Positions 1 through 8,900 of a DNA stretch of 10,605 nt are shown one piece after another; positions within the stretch are counted from its first letter, which is position 1, and every line of letters begins with the position of its first letter. Source of the DNA: Podila epigama. Its lineage: Eukaryota; Mortierellomycota; Mortierellomycetes; Mortierellales; Mortierellaceae. The notes under the pieces were generated by a model. The model worked only from the letters and a program-made list of their open reading frames with translations. It was not told the origin of the DNA and ran no database searches. Location of the stretch: contig JAAAVE010000871.1 in assembly GCA_015679605.1 (NCBI GenBank), positions 2,014 to 12,618 of the forward strand. The letters run 5' to 3'. The translations under genes and the position numbers were made by a program.

Positions 1-2
1 CT

Positions 3-308
3 TCCTCACCAATCCACTCTCGATTCACAGCCTTTATGCAATTCATGTCAGGCTCGTCGTCTCCACAAGAATCTACCACCATCACAGAGGAACAATCCTT
101 GAAGGAAAAAAGTGCGCCTCATGGTCAAGAATGCGACCAACCATCTACACTTGAAGACCCTATTGTTCCCAGTGCAACTGTATTAGAGCACAAGTACAAT
201 GTATCTCAGAGACCCATCTCGCCAGCAAACCGTATCTGTATAGAACAGCTTTTAGCAATCGCCATCCAAAAGCAAGTGTCTGGCACTCTCTCTGGGCCTT
301 ATTTCTAG
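3..308 (+). CDS. 3' end of an unrecognised gene entering from the left (partial)
   Basis: An open frame runs from the left edge without a stop to a TAG at 306-308, about 101 codons. The first internal ATG is at 36, but the frame is open upstream of it, so this is more likely a last exon than a complete gene. The pyrimidine-rich stretch ending in CAG at 28-30 could be a splice acceptor, which would start the exon at 31. The peptide is rich in Ser, Glu, Gln and Pro and ends ...SGTLSGPYF. No domain, signal peptide or membrane segment is visible and I do not recognise it. It converges on the acyl-CoA synthetase gene, whose stop lies 215 nt away. A non-coding transcript or a chance frame cannot be excluded, so confidence is limited. 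Confidence 0.42.
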   Translation, partial: SSPIHSRFTAFMQFMSGSSSPQESTTITEEQSLKEKSAPHGQECDQPSTLEDPIVPSATVLEHKYNVSQRPISPANRICIEQLLAIAIQKQVSGTLSGPYF

Positions 309-425
309 TCAACAGATGCAACCATTATTTTTCATTCTTTTCGTTCTTTCTTTCCACTCGTCTCTTCTGTACCTCCCATCATCATCCATTATTCTATTCA
401 CTCAACTATAATCCTCGGCCATCAT

Positions 426-431
426 AATAAA
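426..431 (+). terminator. Possible polyadenylation signal of the left partial gene
   Basis: AATAAA lies 118 nt downstream of the TAG at 306-308, inside an A-rich stretch. The position suits 3' end formation for the left-hand gene. The region 309-522 is otherwise an AT- and CT-rich spacer between two convergent genes. Confidence 0.35.
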
Positions 432-522
432 TAATAGCAAACAACTACATCCTTCACTACGACAACAGAATACAAACAGGGTAGCTATATTACAACAAGA
501 AAAAGGTCTTTTTTTTCTCCTC

Positions 523-3005
523 CTAATTAACGCGCTTAGTGAATCCTTTCCACTCTTGATCACGCAGCACAAACTTTTGAAGTTTGCCAGTACTCGTCTT
601 GGGCAACTCCTTGACGATCACAATCGATGAGGGACACTTGAAGCCGGCCATGTTTTGTTTGCAAAAGGCGATCAGTGTAGGACCGTCCACAATTTGGTCA
701 GCGGGTAGACCAGGCTTCAAGATAACAAAGGCCTTGGGAGTCTCGCCCCATCGCTCACTTGGTGCTGCTACTACAGCAACCTCTAGCACAGAGGGATGTC
801 GGGAGATGCATGACTCGACTTCCAATGTGGAAATGTTTTCGCCTCCGCTGATGATAATATCCTTTTGTCTGTCCTGAATAGCAATGTATCCATCGGGAAA
901 CCGGACTAGTTGGAGGAAAGAGAGATGGAGGAGATAGAAAGAGTGAGTGACTGACTGCATGCGTGAATGTTGTCCCTTAACCATCCCCTTTATGCAGTGT
1001 CCAATTTGCACATGTCTGTTCAATGTGTTCGACCAAATGTCATCTCAATTCAAGAACATACCTGCCAAATCACCCGTATGGAACCAGCCTCCCTGGAAAG
1101 CCTTGGCTGTTGCCTCGGGATCATTATGATAGCCCTGAGAAAGTACACAAGAGATGTTAGCTACGTCTCTTCAATGGGGCCAGGGGGGCCAGCACATACA
1201 TACAAAGACACACTCGCACACACGTTACCTTCATGACAAGATTGCCGCGAAAGACAATCTCACCCACTTGGACACCATCCCAAGCAACATCGTTCATCTT
1301 TGAATCTACGACTCGGACGTCATCCGACACGAGGTAGACATGACCTTGTCTTGCCAGCTTCTGGGCACGCTCCTCCAAAGTGAGATGGTCCCATTCAGGC
1401 TGAGGGTAACATTTGGTCACGGGGCCATATGTTTCAGTGAGACCGTACACGTGGCAAATGTCCATGTTCAATTCCTTCATCTTGGCAATCAATGTCGCCG
1501 TGGGAGCCGAGCCGGCGACTGTGCAGGTCATGGGCGTGGGAAGTTTGACAGCATTGGGATGATGCACAATCTGGATCATGATGGTAGGGGCACCGTTCAA
1601 GTGTGTGACCCTTTCGGTCAACAGTGTCTTCCAGATCAAGTCGTAATCGATCTTTCGCATCATGATATGGGTTGCTAATGGTATTTTTTTTTTTTTTTTT
1701 TTGGTGTTCACATTGAGTAAGTTTTACATGTAACGCATACGAAAAAAAAACAAACACACACACAAATCCCACATCACAAGAAGGAGTGGGGAAGGGATGA
1801 TGAGCAAAAGGGCGAAAGATACAATTTGGTACGACCTCAAATTAACAGGTTACATGGATGTTGTTGTTGTGCAAAGCTCTCTCTCTCTCTCTCGCCCTCT
1901 CTCTCTCTCCCTTGGGTCATGGTCATACCTGCAATGGCGGTAACGGCGTATGGAAACATCCAACTGTTGGCATGAAAGAGTGGCACGAGAAACAAATGGG
2001 CCGAGTCCAGGCTCAACTTTGCCTCGATGGCATTACCAAGGGCGGCCAGATAAATACCACGATACGAGTACAACACTCCCTTTGGTTTACCAGTGGTGCC
2101 ACTATGATGCATGTGCATATTTTTAAGGGAGCGATGGAGCGATTAGAAAGTGACCAAGCATCAAGGTTGTAACGACGATTCATAAAAAACAAAAGAGGCA
2201 GTTCGTTCTAACCTGGTGTAGCACAGAGAGATGGCATCCTCCTCATTGTCGGACTGATCAAGGCCGCTCCAGCCAAGGGTGTCGGCCTTTGAAAGGCCAA
2301 GGGAAATGAACTGTTCATAAGGGTCCGAGGGAAGACCAGAGTCGTCAACAATGACCTTGGGCAAAGGTGAATCCTTGACAAGGTCTTGGAACTCTTGGTC
2401 AACGATGATAGCCTTGGCGCCCGAGTGCTGGAGAATGTAAGCAACCTCGGGCGGGGCGAGGCGGGTATTGATGGCACAGATAATGGCATTGCTGGCAGGG
2501 ATGGCAAAGTGGGCTTCGAGCATGGCTGGGATGTTGGGCGCGATGACGGCCACTCGGTCTCCACGTGTAATGCCGAGCTGTTCTTTGAGGGCATAAGCAA
2601 GGGCGACGCATCGACGGTTGAGCTCCTTGTAGGTATAGCGACGTTCGCCATGGATGACGGCGACCTTTTCCGGATAGATGGTTGCGCTCCTGGCCAGGAA
2701 GTGAACCGGGTTCAACTCGGACCTGTTGGCCGCTGTGTTTGCTGGCTTGACACGATCTTGAAGAGAGGGAATGTTGAAGAGAAGATGTTTGTATGAGAGC
2801 AATGATCACATTCACCGTTTTTTTTTTTTTTTTTTTTTTTCACACGCACTTTCACACACACACATTCACACACTTGGCAAACAAAAGTAATACACAAAAC
2901 GGGACACAAGAACATACGAGGAGCATGGTGTGCTGATGGCCCACCCATGGTTGAGGCAATGTGTTGGAGACGCTCCTTTGCGATGATTGCGTGACGATTT
3001 GACAT
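523..3005 (-). CDS. AMP-forming acyl-CoA synthetase (AMP-binding/ANL family), six exons, 568 aa
   Basis: It should activate a carboxylic or fatty acid with ATP to an acyl-adenylate and then form the acyl-CoA. Minus-strand exons are 2918-3005, 2213-2756, 1929-2101, 1229-1674, 1062-1134 and 523-905. All introns are GT-AG and the exons total 1707 nt, exactly 568 codons plus TAG. Visible family motifs are: the P-loop SGTTGKPKG at residues 211-219, assembled across the 2102-2212 intron; GAPT at 296-299; YGLTETYG at 345-352; TGD at 437-439; the hinge DRQKD at 453-457; SGGENIS at 461-467; and PKTSTGK at 543-549 with the catalytic lysine K549. The adenylation N-domain is about 40-450 and the mobile C-domain about 455-568. 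The length and the GYHNDPEAT stretch resemble the medium/short-chain acyl-activating (AAE/AlkK-like) branch, but the substrate is not readable. There is no C-terminal SKL-type peroxisomal signal (the end is KRVN). The start at 3005 was chosen because the exon reading MSNRHAIIAKERLQ splices in phase. An in-frame ATG at 3191 would add 62 low-complexity residues. Confidence 0.95.
1684..1702. repeat. T19 homopolymer inside a synthetase intron
   Basis: Nineteen T on the plus strand lie next to the acceptor end of the 1675-1928 intron, so the transcript has A19 just upstream of the acceptor. The same intron carries short (CA)n and (CT)n runs near 1753-1765 and 1878-1912. The length is probably variable and may be affected by sequencing error. 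Confidence 0.9.
2818..2840. repeat. T23 homopolymer inside the first synthetase intron
   Basis: Twenty-three T on the plus strand sit within the 2757-2917 intron, reading as A23 in the transcript, and are followed by CA-rich sequence at 2841-2873. This is simple sequence with no assigned function. Confidence 0.9.
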
Positions 3006-3206
3006 TGCGGGATATAAGGAAATGATAAAAATGAAGATGAACTGGGAAGGAGAAGTAACAAAAAGAGTGGGGAGGTCTGAAGGTAACGAAGAATACGAAC
3101 TTGATGAAGGTAGTCGGGGGAAGAGTGGAAAAAGTGTTGAAGAACGAGAGAGATGTGGAGAGAGAAAGAAGAAAGAAAAGAGTGAACACATTGAGGAGGA
3201 GGGTCA

Positions 3207-3212
3207 TATTTA
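3207..3212 (-). promoter_or_regulatory. Possible TATA-like element for the acyl-CoA synthetase
   Basis: The minus strand reads CTTAAATATG here, about 200 nt upstream of the chosen ATG at 3005. A start about 30 nt downstream would give a pyrimidine-rich leader of about 170 nt. It would also leave the in-frame upstream ATG at 3191 outside the transcript. The match is weak. Confidence 0.25.
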
Positions 3213-3441
3213 AGCAACAGCGTTATCACGTTTTTGTTTACGTCCATGCTTCTCCCCCACATCCATTCTCCCACACTTTCACGGACAAGTCGGAAAAATG
3301 AACAAAGTGTCCGGTGGGGAAGGAAGTTTACCCTGACCTGTCATGTTAAAGGACTACGTGTGGAGAAGGGGATAGGGTTGAACTTTTTTTTTTTTTCTTG
3401 GTTTTTTCAAGGAAAACCTAATCGGGAACTTGTCACCTGTC

Positions 3442-3492
3442 GATGGATGGATGGATGAATGGATGAATGGATGAAGATATATGGATGGATTG
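3442..3492. repeat. GATG/GGAT tetranucleotide microsatellite
   Basis: A run of GATG units with GAATGGAT variants, interrupted by AGATATAT and resuming as ATGGATGGATTGG. This is simple repeat DNA in the intergenic region. Confidence 0.9.
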
Positions 3493-3568
3493 GTGCTGTT
3501 CCATGTACTCGTGCTTATGCAAAGGCATTGACTTGAACTGGATGCATGCAGGGACCATCGCCACCATT

Positions 3569-3622
3569 TGAAGCATGAAAGCATGAAAGCATTATTAGCA
3601 TTGAAGCATTAAAGCATTGAAG
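3569..3622. repeat. 8-bp period repeat with AAGCAT core, about seven units
   Basis: AAGCAT occurs at 3571, 3579, 3587, 3604 and 3612, with TAGCAT at 3596 and a partial AAG at 3620. The phase is almost exactly 8 bp. The flanking two bases vary (GA, AA, TG). A further GAAGCATGG occurs near 3647. The regular phase with a conserved hexamer core distinguishes it from the plain microsatellites nearby. Confidence 0.85.
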
Positions 3623-3710
3623 TTTGTACTGTGACATGGAGGCGTGGAAGCATGGAAAATTAAGGCCAATACAATGTAACTTGAACATATTCGCCCGATG
3701 CACTTGTTGT

Positions 3711-3726
3711 ATTTGGCTAGCCAAAT
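3711..3726. promoter_or_regulatory. 16-bp perfect palindrome (TTGGC-TA-GCCAA core)
   Basis: ATTTGGCTAGCCAAAT reads the same on both strands. It is an attractive dimeric-protein binding site in the divergent promoter region, next to the CCAAT cluster. It lies about 0.7 kb from the synthetase ATG and 1.0 kb from the kinase ATG. Function is inferred from symmetry only. Confidence 0.4.
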
Positions 3727-3738
3727 CTGTGTCAATCC

Positions 3739-3783
3739 CCAATCCAATTTGCTAGAATACGACCCAATTTGCTGGAATCCAAT
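3739..3783. promoter_or_regulatory. Cluster of four CCAAT boxes within a 20-bp-period direct repeat
   Basis: CCAAT occurs at 3739, 3744, 3764 and 3779. Two copies of CCAATTTGCT[A/G]GAAT (3744-3758 and 3764-3778) differ at one base and are offset by 20 bp, about two helical turns. CCAAT is the known binding core of the fungal HAP/NF-Y complex. Use here is inferred. Confidence 0.4.
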
Positions 3784-3944
3784 CCAAGAACACAATGAGG
3801 TTGATCAATGTTCAACAACACAGCATAGCGCGTTTCAATGGCATATCCAACAGGGTGCACTGCACATTGCATCCCATCTGCAGTGTTTCCTTGTGCTATT
3901 GGTGTATGGGTGTGTGGTCTGTTTATGAGTGAGTGTCTGAATAA

Positions 3945-3990
3945 GTGTGTGTATTTTAGTGTGTGTGCGTGTGTGTGTGCATGTGCGTGT
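3945..3990. repeat. Imperfect (GT)n microsatellite
   Basis: GT-rich stretch with interruptions (TATTTTA, GC, AT). It accounts for a spurious His/Thr-rich reading frame on the minus strand. Confidence 0.85.
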
Positions 3991-4324
3991 TGTAGTGTAG
4001 GGTGTAGATGCAAGTGTCGAGTCATGTCTCCTATTTTTTTCATTTTATTGTTCATTTGAAGGTCCCTTGTTCCTTGTAACGTGTGTCCTTGCTTGCAACG
4101 GCTTCAATCTGGAAGAGCGAGAGACATTGTGGCGAAGGTGTGGTGTGCTGCAGTGCAGTGCGATCGGTGCAGTGCAAAGTGCAAAGTGTACATGTACAGC
4201 ATTGTCGATATTTAGTTCCAAAAAAAAAAGGACTCAAGAATAGACGTGAAAAAAAAGGGGGAAGAGGAGTGAAGTGGAGTGTGTGGAGTGTGTGAGTGCT
4301 TGCTCCTTGGAACTTTCATCCTTG

Positions 4325-4369
4325 CATCAACATCATCATCATCATCAACATCATCATCAACATCAACAC
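4325..4369. repeat. CAT/CAA trinucleotide microsatellite
   Basis: Units of CAT interspersed with CAA, upstream of the kinase gene. Simple sequence. Confidence 0.9.
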
Positions 4370-4600
4370 CCACTTCCTTTTTTTTTCTCATTTCCCATTT
4401 CCAAATCCAGTCGCCATTGCAACTCGCTATCCTTTTAACATTCACTTGACGCTCACCAGCATCTTTTTCAGCTGGTCCCTTCTTTCCTCTGCTCCAGCTC
4501 CGAATATACCTCACATTCATACATATACCTTGCCAGACAGAGCCTTGTCGCATACACTCTCTGTCTCTTGTTCAGCTGCTTCCTTACTCTCAACACTGCT

Positions 4601-4667
4601 TGGATTGACTGGATTGATTGGAGAGACTGGGTAGACTTGGATTGACGGGACTGACAGGATTGGCTAG
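4601..4667. repeat. Degenerate GGATTGACT-type repeat in the kinase leader
   Basis: About seven diverged units of roughly 9-10 bp (GGATTGACT, GGATTGATT, GGAGAGACT, GGGTAGACTT, GGATTGACG, GGACTGACA, GGATTGGCT). They lie 67-133 nt upstream of the kinase ATG at 4734, so probably in the 5' leader or core promoter. Confidence 0.75.
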
Positions 4668-4733
4668 CAGGAACTTGACTGAAGCTGAACGCACTCATTC
4701 ATTCAAACATATACCAAACAACACCTTACAGGA

Positions 4734-6548
4734 ATGCCATCGTCCGCAGACTACTATTCACCCAGTTCGTCCTCATCGGCGACTATCATTGCCTCGCCTG
4801 CGCCTTCGTACACATCCTCGCATCTGCCATCCAAGTTAAAGTCCTTCTTTCGGATGGGCAGCACTGGCAACCTCCGCAAGAACTCTTATCCGTCCGAGCG
4901 CTTTAGCCCACAGCCACATCCGCACCAGAACTCGGCATCCTCGGTGAGTTTTTTATTTATTTTTTTCTTTTCTTTTCTTTTTTGTCACTCTTTTCTTCTT
5001 TCAGGGCTCTTGTTGGCTGGAACAGAGTGAGCATTGCATGCGCCATTCATGTTTTGCTCATGCATTGTCCCATGTCAAAGTGTGGGGTGAAGAAAAAAAA
5101 AAAAAAAACGAAAAACCGCACGCTCCTCCCAAAACCCAATTGAAAAAGTGGCGCATCCCATCACTCGCCTCTCTCTGGTTGGTCTGGTTTTAAGTGTATC
5201 TTTATTTTTGGGTTGTGTTTTTTTTTAAACATTTCATTACACCAAATCTCACTCCATCAATCCATCCATCATCCATCCATCCCATCCCATCCAACATCCA
5301 CACATTCCTTCCTTACCATCACACAAACTTTGCACCATCACAACAACACAGCTTCATCTTGTCTATGTCTAGCACACACACATATTCATAGCTCATTCCA
5401 ATCTACCCCTTCTTCCCCTCACTCACTCGCTCTCTCCTTCAACAATCTCGTTCTGATCACCTGTTAATCTGGACTGGCCGTTCAACAAAGATTTTATTGC
5501 CTCACCAGTCCAACAAACGAACCAACGAACGAACCAACCAACCAACCCCTCCTCCTCTTTCTCCCTCCTCCTCCTTCACGCACCTCGACTCCTCCTTCTT
5601 TATTTCCCTCTATCCCTCTGTTTCGCATTCTCTCTATCTCTTTCTCTTTCTCTTTCTCTTTGTCCTCCTTGTTCTCTCAGTTCCAGCCGGCCTCGGTTCA
5701 ATGTCGTTTGTAAATATTGACTTGTCTTGGTCTTTTTCAGGGTGTAGTTTTCGTTGTTGTTGTTGTTCTCCTTCACACTGCTTCTCTGCTCCCTTCTTTG
5801 GTCACTTGTTTTGTTCTTTCCAACATTGCAAAACAGAGCGACGATATTAGACCAGATCGACTACCACCTTTTACTTCTACTGTCATTTCTACTACCACTC
5901 CTACTACCACTACTACATCAATATACCTGTCTCGTCAACTGCGCAACAACATCAGCAACAACAACAACATCAGCAACAGCATCACGACAACATGCTGACT
6001 TTTTCATCTACCTTTCTACCTCCACAGTTCCTTAGACGGGTTGCTTCCACCCCAAACACAAAGGCTACGTTAGACGAAGCCCTCAACAAGAGCAATGGTT
6101 CCAAGAGCAGTCGCAGCCATCTCGGCCCATACAACCCCTCGTCCCCAGCTGCAAGGTCCAACACCACTCTGGGCTCCACCATGACCTCCGTCTCCTCAAT
6201 CACCACCACAACCGCCGGCAGCTACAGCCCCTCCTCCCCCGGAAAACTGAACGGTCTTCACCTCAACATTCCCAAATCGCCCAATGGTTCCACTCTCGAC
6301 CTGCGCCGCGCAGGCACCTTTCGCCGTACATACTCATCCAACTCGATCAAAAAGAAATCGATTGAAGTCACCCCAAGCAGCTTTGTCAAGATTCGGCTCC
6401 TTGGCAAAGGTGATGTCGGAAAAGTATACCTCGTCCGTCAAAAGGACACTGACCGACTCTATGCCATGAAAGGTATGTATTTATATAGTCATCGAGTCAT
6501 CGATTATTTTGAACGCAGGCAGCTAGGCAGGCAGATAGGCAGGCACGC

Positions 6549-6581
<33 letters not shown>

Positions 6582-8222
6582 GGCAGGCAGGCAGGCATAG
6601 GAAGTTGCTCATTCTTGTGTTGGGTGGTCATGTTGGTTCATTTTGGTTCATATTGGTTGTACCGGTATGCATCACATCAGTATGTACTGGCATGAATGGG
6701 CTGGCTGGTTTGTGACAAGCACGAATCATGGTCTGTTTGTGTGTCCTTTTGATGTCTTTCACAAGGGCGGGTACATGTCATTCATACCCACCTACACTAA
6801 TTTGAAGCCAACACGAAGCGAAGGACAGTTGGACTAGACATAATATCATACAACAATAACAACAATCACAAAAACTCATGTATCCCTAACCCTATTAATT
6901 TATTGAATTATAGTGCTCTCAAAGAAGGAAATGATTTCACGCAACAAGATCAAGCGTGCTTTTGCAGAACAAGAAATCCTCGCCACATCCAATCATCCCT
7001 TCATCGTGACCCTCTACCATTCATTCCAGTCCGAGGACTATCTCTACTTGTGCATGGAGTACTGCATGGGAGGCGAGTTTTTCAGAGGTGAGTCCCATGG
7101 CTTATTTTGAATTATCGAGGCGACACGTTAGCCTTTTTAGAGTACCTAACGCTCCAATGCTTTTCTCTTTTTGCCCTCCCTGGCTATCATAGCCCTTCAG
7201 ACAAGGCCTGGAAAGTGTCTTCCGGAAGAAGACGCCAAGTTTTATGCAGCAGAGGTGATTGCCGCATTGGAATACCTCCATCTCATGGGATTCATTTACA
7301 GAGACCTAAAGCCTGAGAGTAAGTCCATGACGGTCAGATCATACTAACTTAGAGTCCCTTATCCGCGTAAAAGATGACCACCACGATGAGCGAAATCCAT
7401 TCAACTGACAATTGAATGACTCCTTCACCATATCCGTCTCTAGATATCTTGCTTCATCACACTGGACACATCATGTTGACGGACTTTGACCTCTCCAAAC
7501 AATCCTCGCCGGCAGGTGAACCTACAGTGGTCAAAACTGGATCCCCTTCAGTACCCCCAGCCATCGATACAAAGTCGTGCATTGCCAATCTGAGAACGAA
7601 TAGTTTTGTGGGAACAGAAGGTAACTATTAGTGTCATGGGCAATTGAGACGATAAAAAAATATCATGCAAGAGACTATTCATGAAACTCACCTACCACTA
7701 TTGTCTATAGAATACATTGCACCAGAGGTCATCAAAGGAACAGGACATACTTCATCTGTGGATTGGTGGACATTGGGTATTCTGATATATGAAATGCTCT
7801 ATGGAGTCACGCCATTCAAAGGCAAGGATCGAAATGCTACCTTTAATTCAATTCTCAATACAGAGGTGCAGTTCCCAGACCACCACGGAGCACAGCAGAT
7901 CACGTCCCTCTGCAAATCTGTGATTCGCAAACTCCTCATCAAGGACGACCAACTCCGGTTAGGATCCAAAGCGGGTGCGAGCGATGTGAAACAGCACCCA
8001 TTCTTCAAGACCACGAACTGGGCTCTGCTCCGGCACCTACCACCTCCCATCATACCCCAGCAGAGCTTTGGCGAAGACGCCATCAACTTTAGGACAATGC
8101 ACGAATCCATCAGCTTGGACATTGAGGGAGAAGAACTCGTCCTGCAAAAGCCTGGCGCCAAGAACCCTTTCGCTAACTTTAACTCTGTCACCCTGCACCA
8201 CGACGGCGATGATGACTTGTGA
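4734..8222 (+). CDS. NRC-2/Fpk1-type AGC serine/threonine protein kinase, six-exon base model, 547 aa
   Basis: It transfers phosphate from ATP to Ser/Thr. Family members include Neurospora NRC-2 (growth/conidiation control) and yeast Fpk1 (activates P4-ATPase lipid flippases). Exons are 4734-4943, 6028-6472, 6914-7087, 7193-7318, 7444-7620 and 7711-8222. All introns are GT-AG and the exons total 1644 nt, closing in frame at TGA. Residues 1-185 are Ser/Thr/Pro-rich with basic patches ([22 protein letters not shown]). The kinase domain starts near 189: glycine loop GKGDVG 196-201, ATP lysine K218, helix-C glutamate E237, catalytic YRDLKPEN 312-319 with D314, and metal-binding DFD at 332-334 in place of DFG. 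A T-loop insertion of about 35 residues precedes NSFVGTEEYIAPE, with likely activating S372. HPFF is at 473-476 and an AGC-tail hydrophobic motif NPFANF at 529-534. DFD plus the T-loop insertion are usual in this AGC branch, so the enzyme looks active. The last four introns are all phase 1. The first intron (1084 nt) is unusually long and may hold microexons at 5005-5026 and 5681-5709, giving 564 aa. The start at 4734 and the N-terminus are less certain than the rest. Confidence 0.93.
4944..6027 (+). other. Long first intron of the kinase gene, possibly composite
   Basis: It begins with a consensus GTGAGT and ends in a pyrimidine tract and CAG, with a CTGAC branch-point match at 5995-5999, 28 nt before the acceptor. 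The interior is simple sequence: A17 near 5092, (CCAT)n around 5256-5302, AACG/AACC units 5511-5546, (CTTT)n about 5636-5661, (TTG)n about 5753-5767, CTACCA-type units 5879-5920 and CAA units 5943-5990. A 61-nt subinterval (4944-5004) looks like a complete small intron, and a strong CT-rich acceptor occurs at 5680. The interval may therefore be several introns with tiny exons between them. Confidence 0.65.
6515..6597. repeat. (CAGA)n/(GGCA)n tetranucleotide repeat in kinase intron 2
   Basis: Tandem GGCA units flank about nine CAGA units within the 6473-6913 intron (441 nt). This explains the intron's size. The frame reading through it from the preceding exon is an artefact. Confidence 0.9.
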
Positions 8223-8707
8223 ACAAGAAGCTTGCACTGCGCTAGTTTTTCTTTTTTTTTTTTTCTTCCTTTTTAATTCACAACTCTTTTTTTTCTTTTT
8301 CTTTTTTGTCTTGTATTTTTCTTTATCTCTATTCTTTTAAGCAGAACGAACACCCTTGACGACTATCATGATGCATTCCTTCACTTCACTTATGAGAATA
8401 TCCCACTACCCATGTATTTATATCCGATTTTTCATTTTTCATTTCTCATTCTTCATTTTTTTTTATAGTTCCATCTCTCTTCCTCTCTCTCCCCATACAT
8501 CCTCAGCATTACAACACGTTTTACAATACAGTTTTTGATATCTTTTGTCTACTTTTCATTGCTCTATGCATCTCATTTACATTAAAATAATACACGCATT
8601 GATGAGGTAGAAAGAATTCGTCTTTGTGATTTTATTATAGTACAAGTATTTGAAAGTGGAATGTCCAAGGTGTTTTGATTGGGGGTCAGGGACTATGGCA
8701 GAGACGA
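8223..8707. other. T-rich 3' flanks of two convergent genes
   Basis: No coding signal is seen. Long T and CT runs at 8247-8340 probably belong to the kinase 3' UTR. AATAAT at 8586-8591 may serve as a weak polyadenylation signal. The small minus-strand gene ends at 8708, so the two transcripts end within a few hundred bases of each other. Confidence 0.6.
8631..8636 (-). terminator. Polyadenylation signal for the 63-codon gene
   Basis: TTTATT on the plus strand is AATAAA on the minus strand, 72 nt downstream of the TAG at 8708-8710. This distance is typical and supports transcription of the small gene. Confidence 0.5.
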
Positions 8708-8899
8708 CTAGTGCAAAAAGGCTGTCACGTTGGTGGTAGCTGGGGTCTTTCGCATGAGATATTCTAGGGCTTGATCATGGGACATGGTTGTAGATGGAGT
8801 GGTTGTACGCTTGGTTTGGCTTGAGGAACGAGGTGACTGGGCTGGAGTCGAGGCAGCGGATGCGGTCTTGTTCTTGTTGGATCTCTTGAAGAAGGGCAT
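8708..8899 (-). CDS. Small Ser/Thr-rich basic protein (63 aa), family unrecognised
   Basis: A single-exon frame from ATG (8897-8899) to TAG (8708-8710). The N-terminus is basic (MPFFKRSNKNK), followed by a Ser/Thr/Gln/Pro-rich stretch to about residue 37. A short motif MSHDQALEYLMRK occupies residues 39-51 and the protein ends ...TAFLH. A44, L45, L48 and M49 would lie on one face of a helix. No signal peptide, membrane segment or known domain is seen. Support for a real gene comes from four things: a minus-strand TATAAG at 9034-9039, an ordered leader, a polyadenylation signal 72 nt after the stop, and the same motif at the C-terminus of the divergent 90-aa protein. Function is unknown. Confidence 0.66.
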   Translation of the reverse strand: MPFFKRSNKNKTASAASTPAQSPRSSSQTKRTTTPSTTMSHDQALEYLMRKTPATTNVTAFLH

Positions 8900-8900
8900 G

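Larger units (their letters stand above)
3006..4733. other. 1.7 kb divergent intergenic region (synthetase / kinase)
   Basis: This region holds the 5' flanks of two genes transcribed away from each other. No convincing coding frame is present: the frames that exist translate into His/Thr- or Ser-rich low-complexity sequence created by CA, CT or CAT repeats. I see no tRNA or other structured RNA gene. It contains the repeats, palindrome and CCAAT cluster listed separately. The kinase 5' leader is probably CT-rich sequence between about 4430 and 4733. A TTACAG just before the kinase ATG could be the acceptor of a leader intron. Confidence 0.7.

Noticed and set aside
584-877. 97-codon plus-strand frame opposite the last synthetase exon
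   Set aside because: It lies wholly antisense to a well-supported exon with clear family motifs, and is a shadow of that coding sequence.
1340-1678. 112-codon plus-strand frame
   Set aside because: It is antisense to synthetase exon 4 (1229-1674) with no recognisable content.
3732-4055. 107-codon minus-strand frame rich in His and Thr
   Set aside because: Its composition comes directly from the (GT)n microsatellite on the opposite strand. There is no splice context, conserved motif or promoter support.
4130-4200. GTGCAGTGC-rich stretch considered as a structured RNA
   Set aside because: Only short repeated GCAGTGC words are present. No cloverleaf, box motifs or convincing long stem could be drawn by eye.
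5710-5740. 31-nt candidate mini-intron (GTAAAT...TTTTTCAG)
   Set aside because: It is too short for spliceosomal removal, and the sequence after 5740 leads into repeats with no family similarity.
6515-6600. Gln/Arg/Asp-rich extension of the kinase exon past 6472
   Set aside because: It is read-through of a consensus GTATGT donor into a CAGA/GGCA microsatellite. Splicing to 6914 restores the conserved AMKVLSKKEM sequence.
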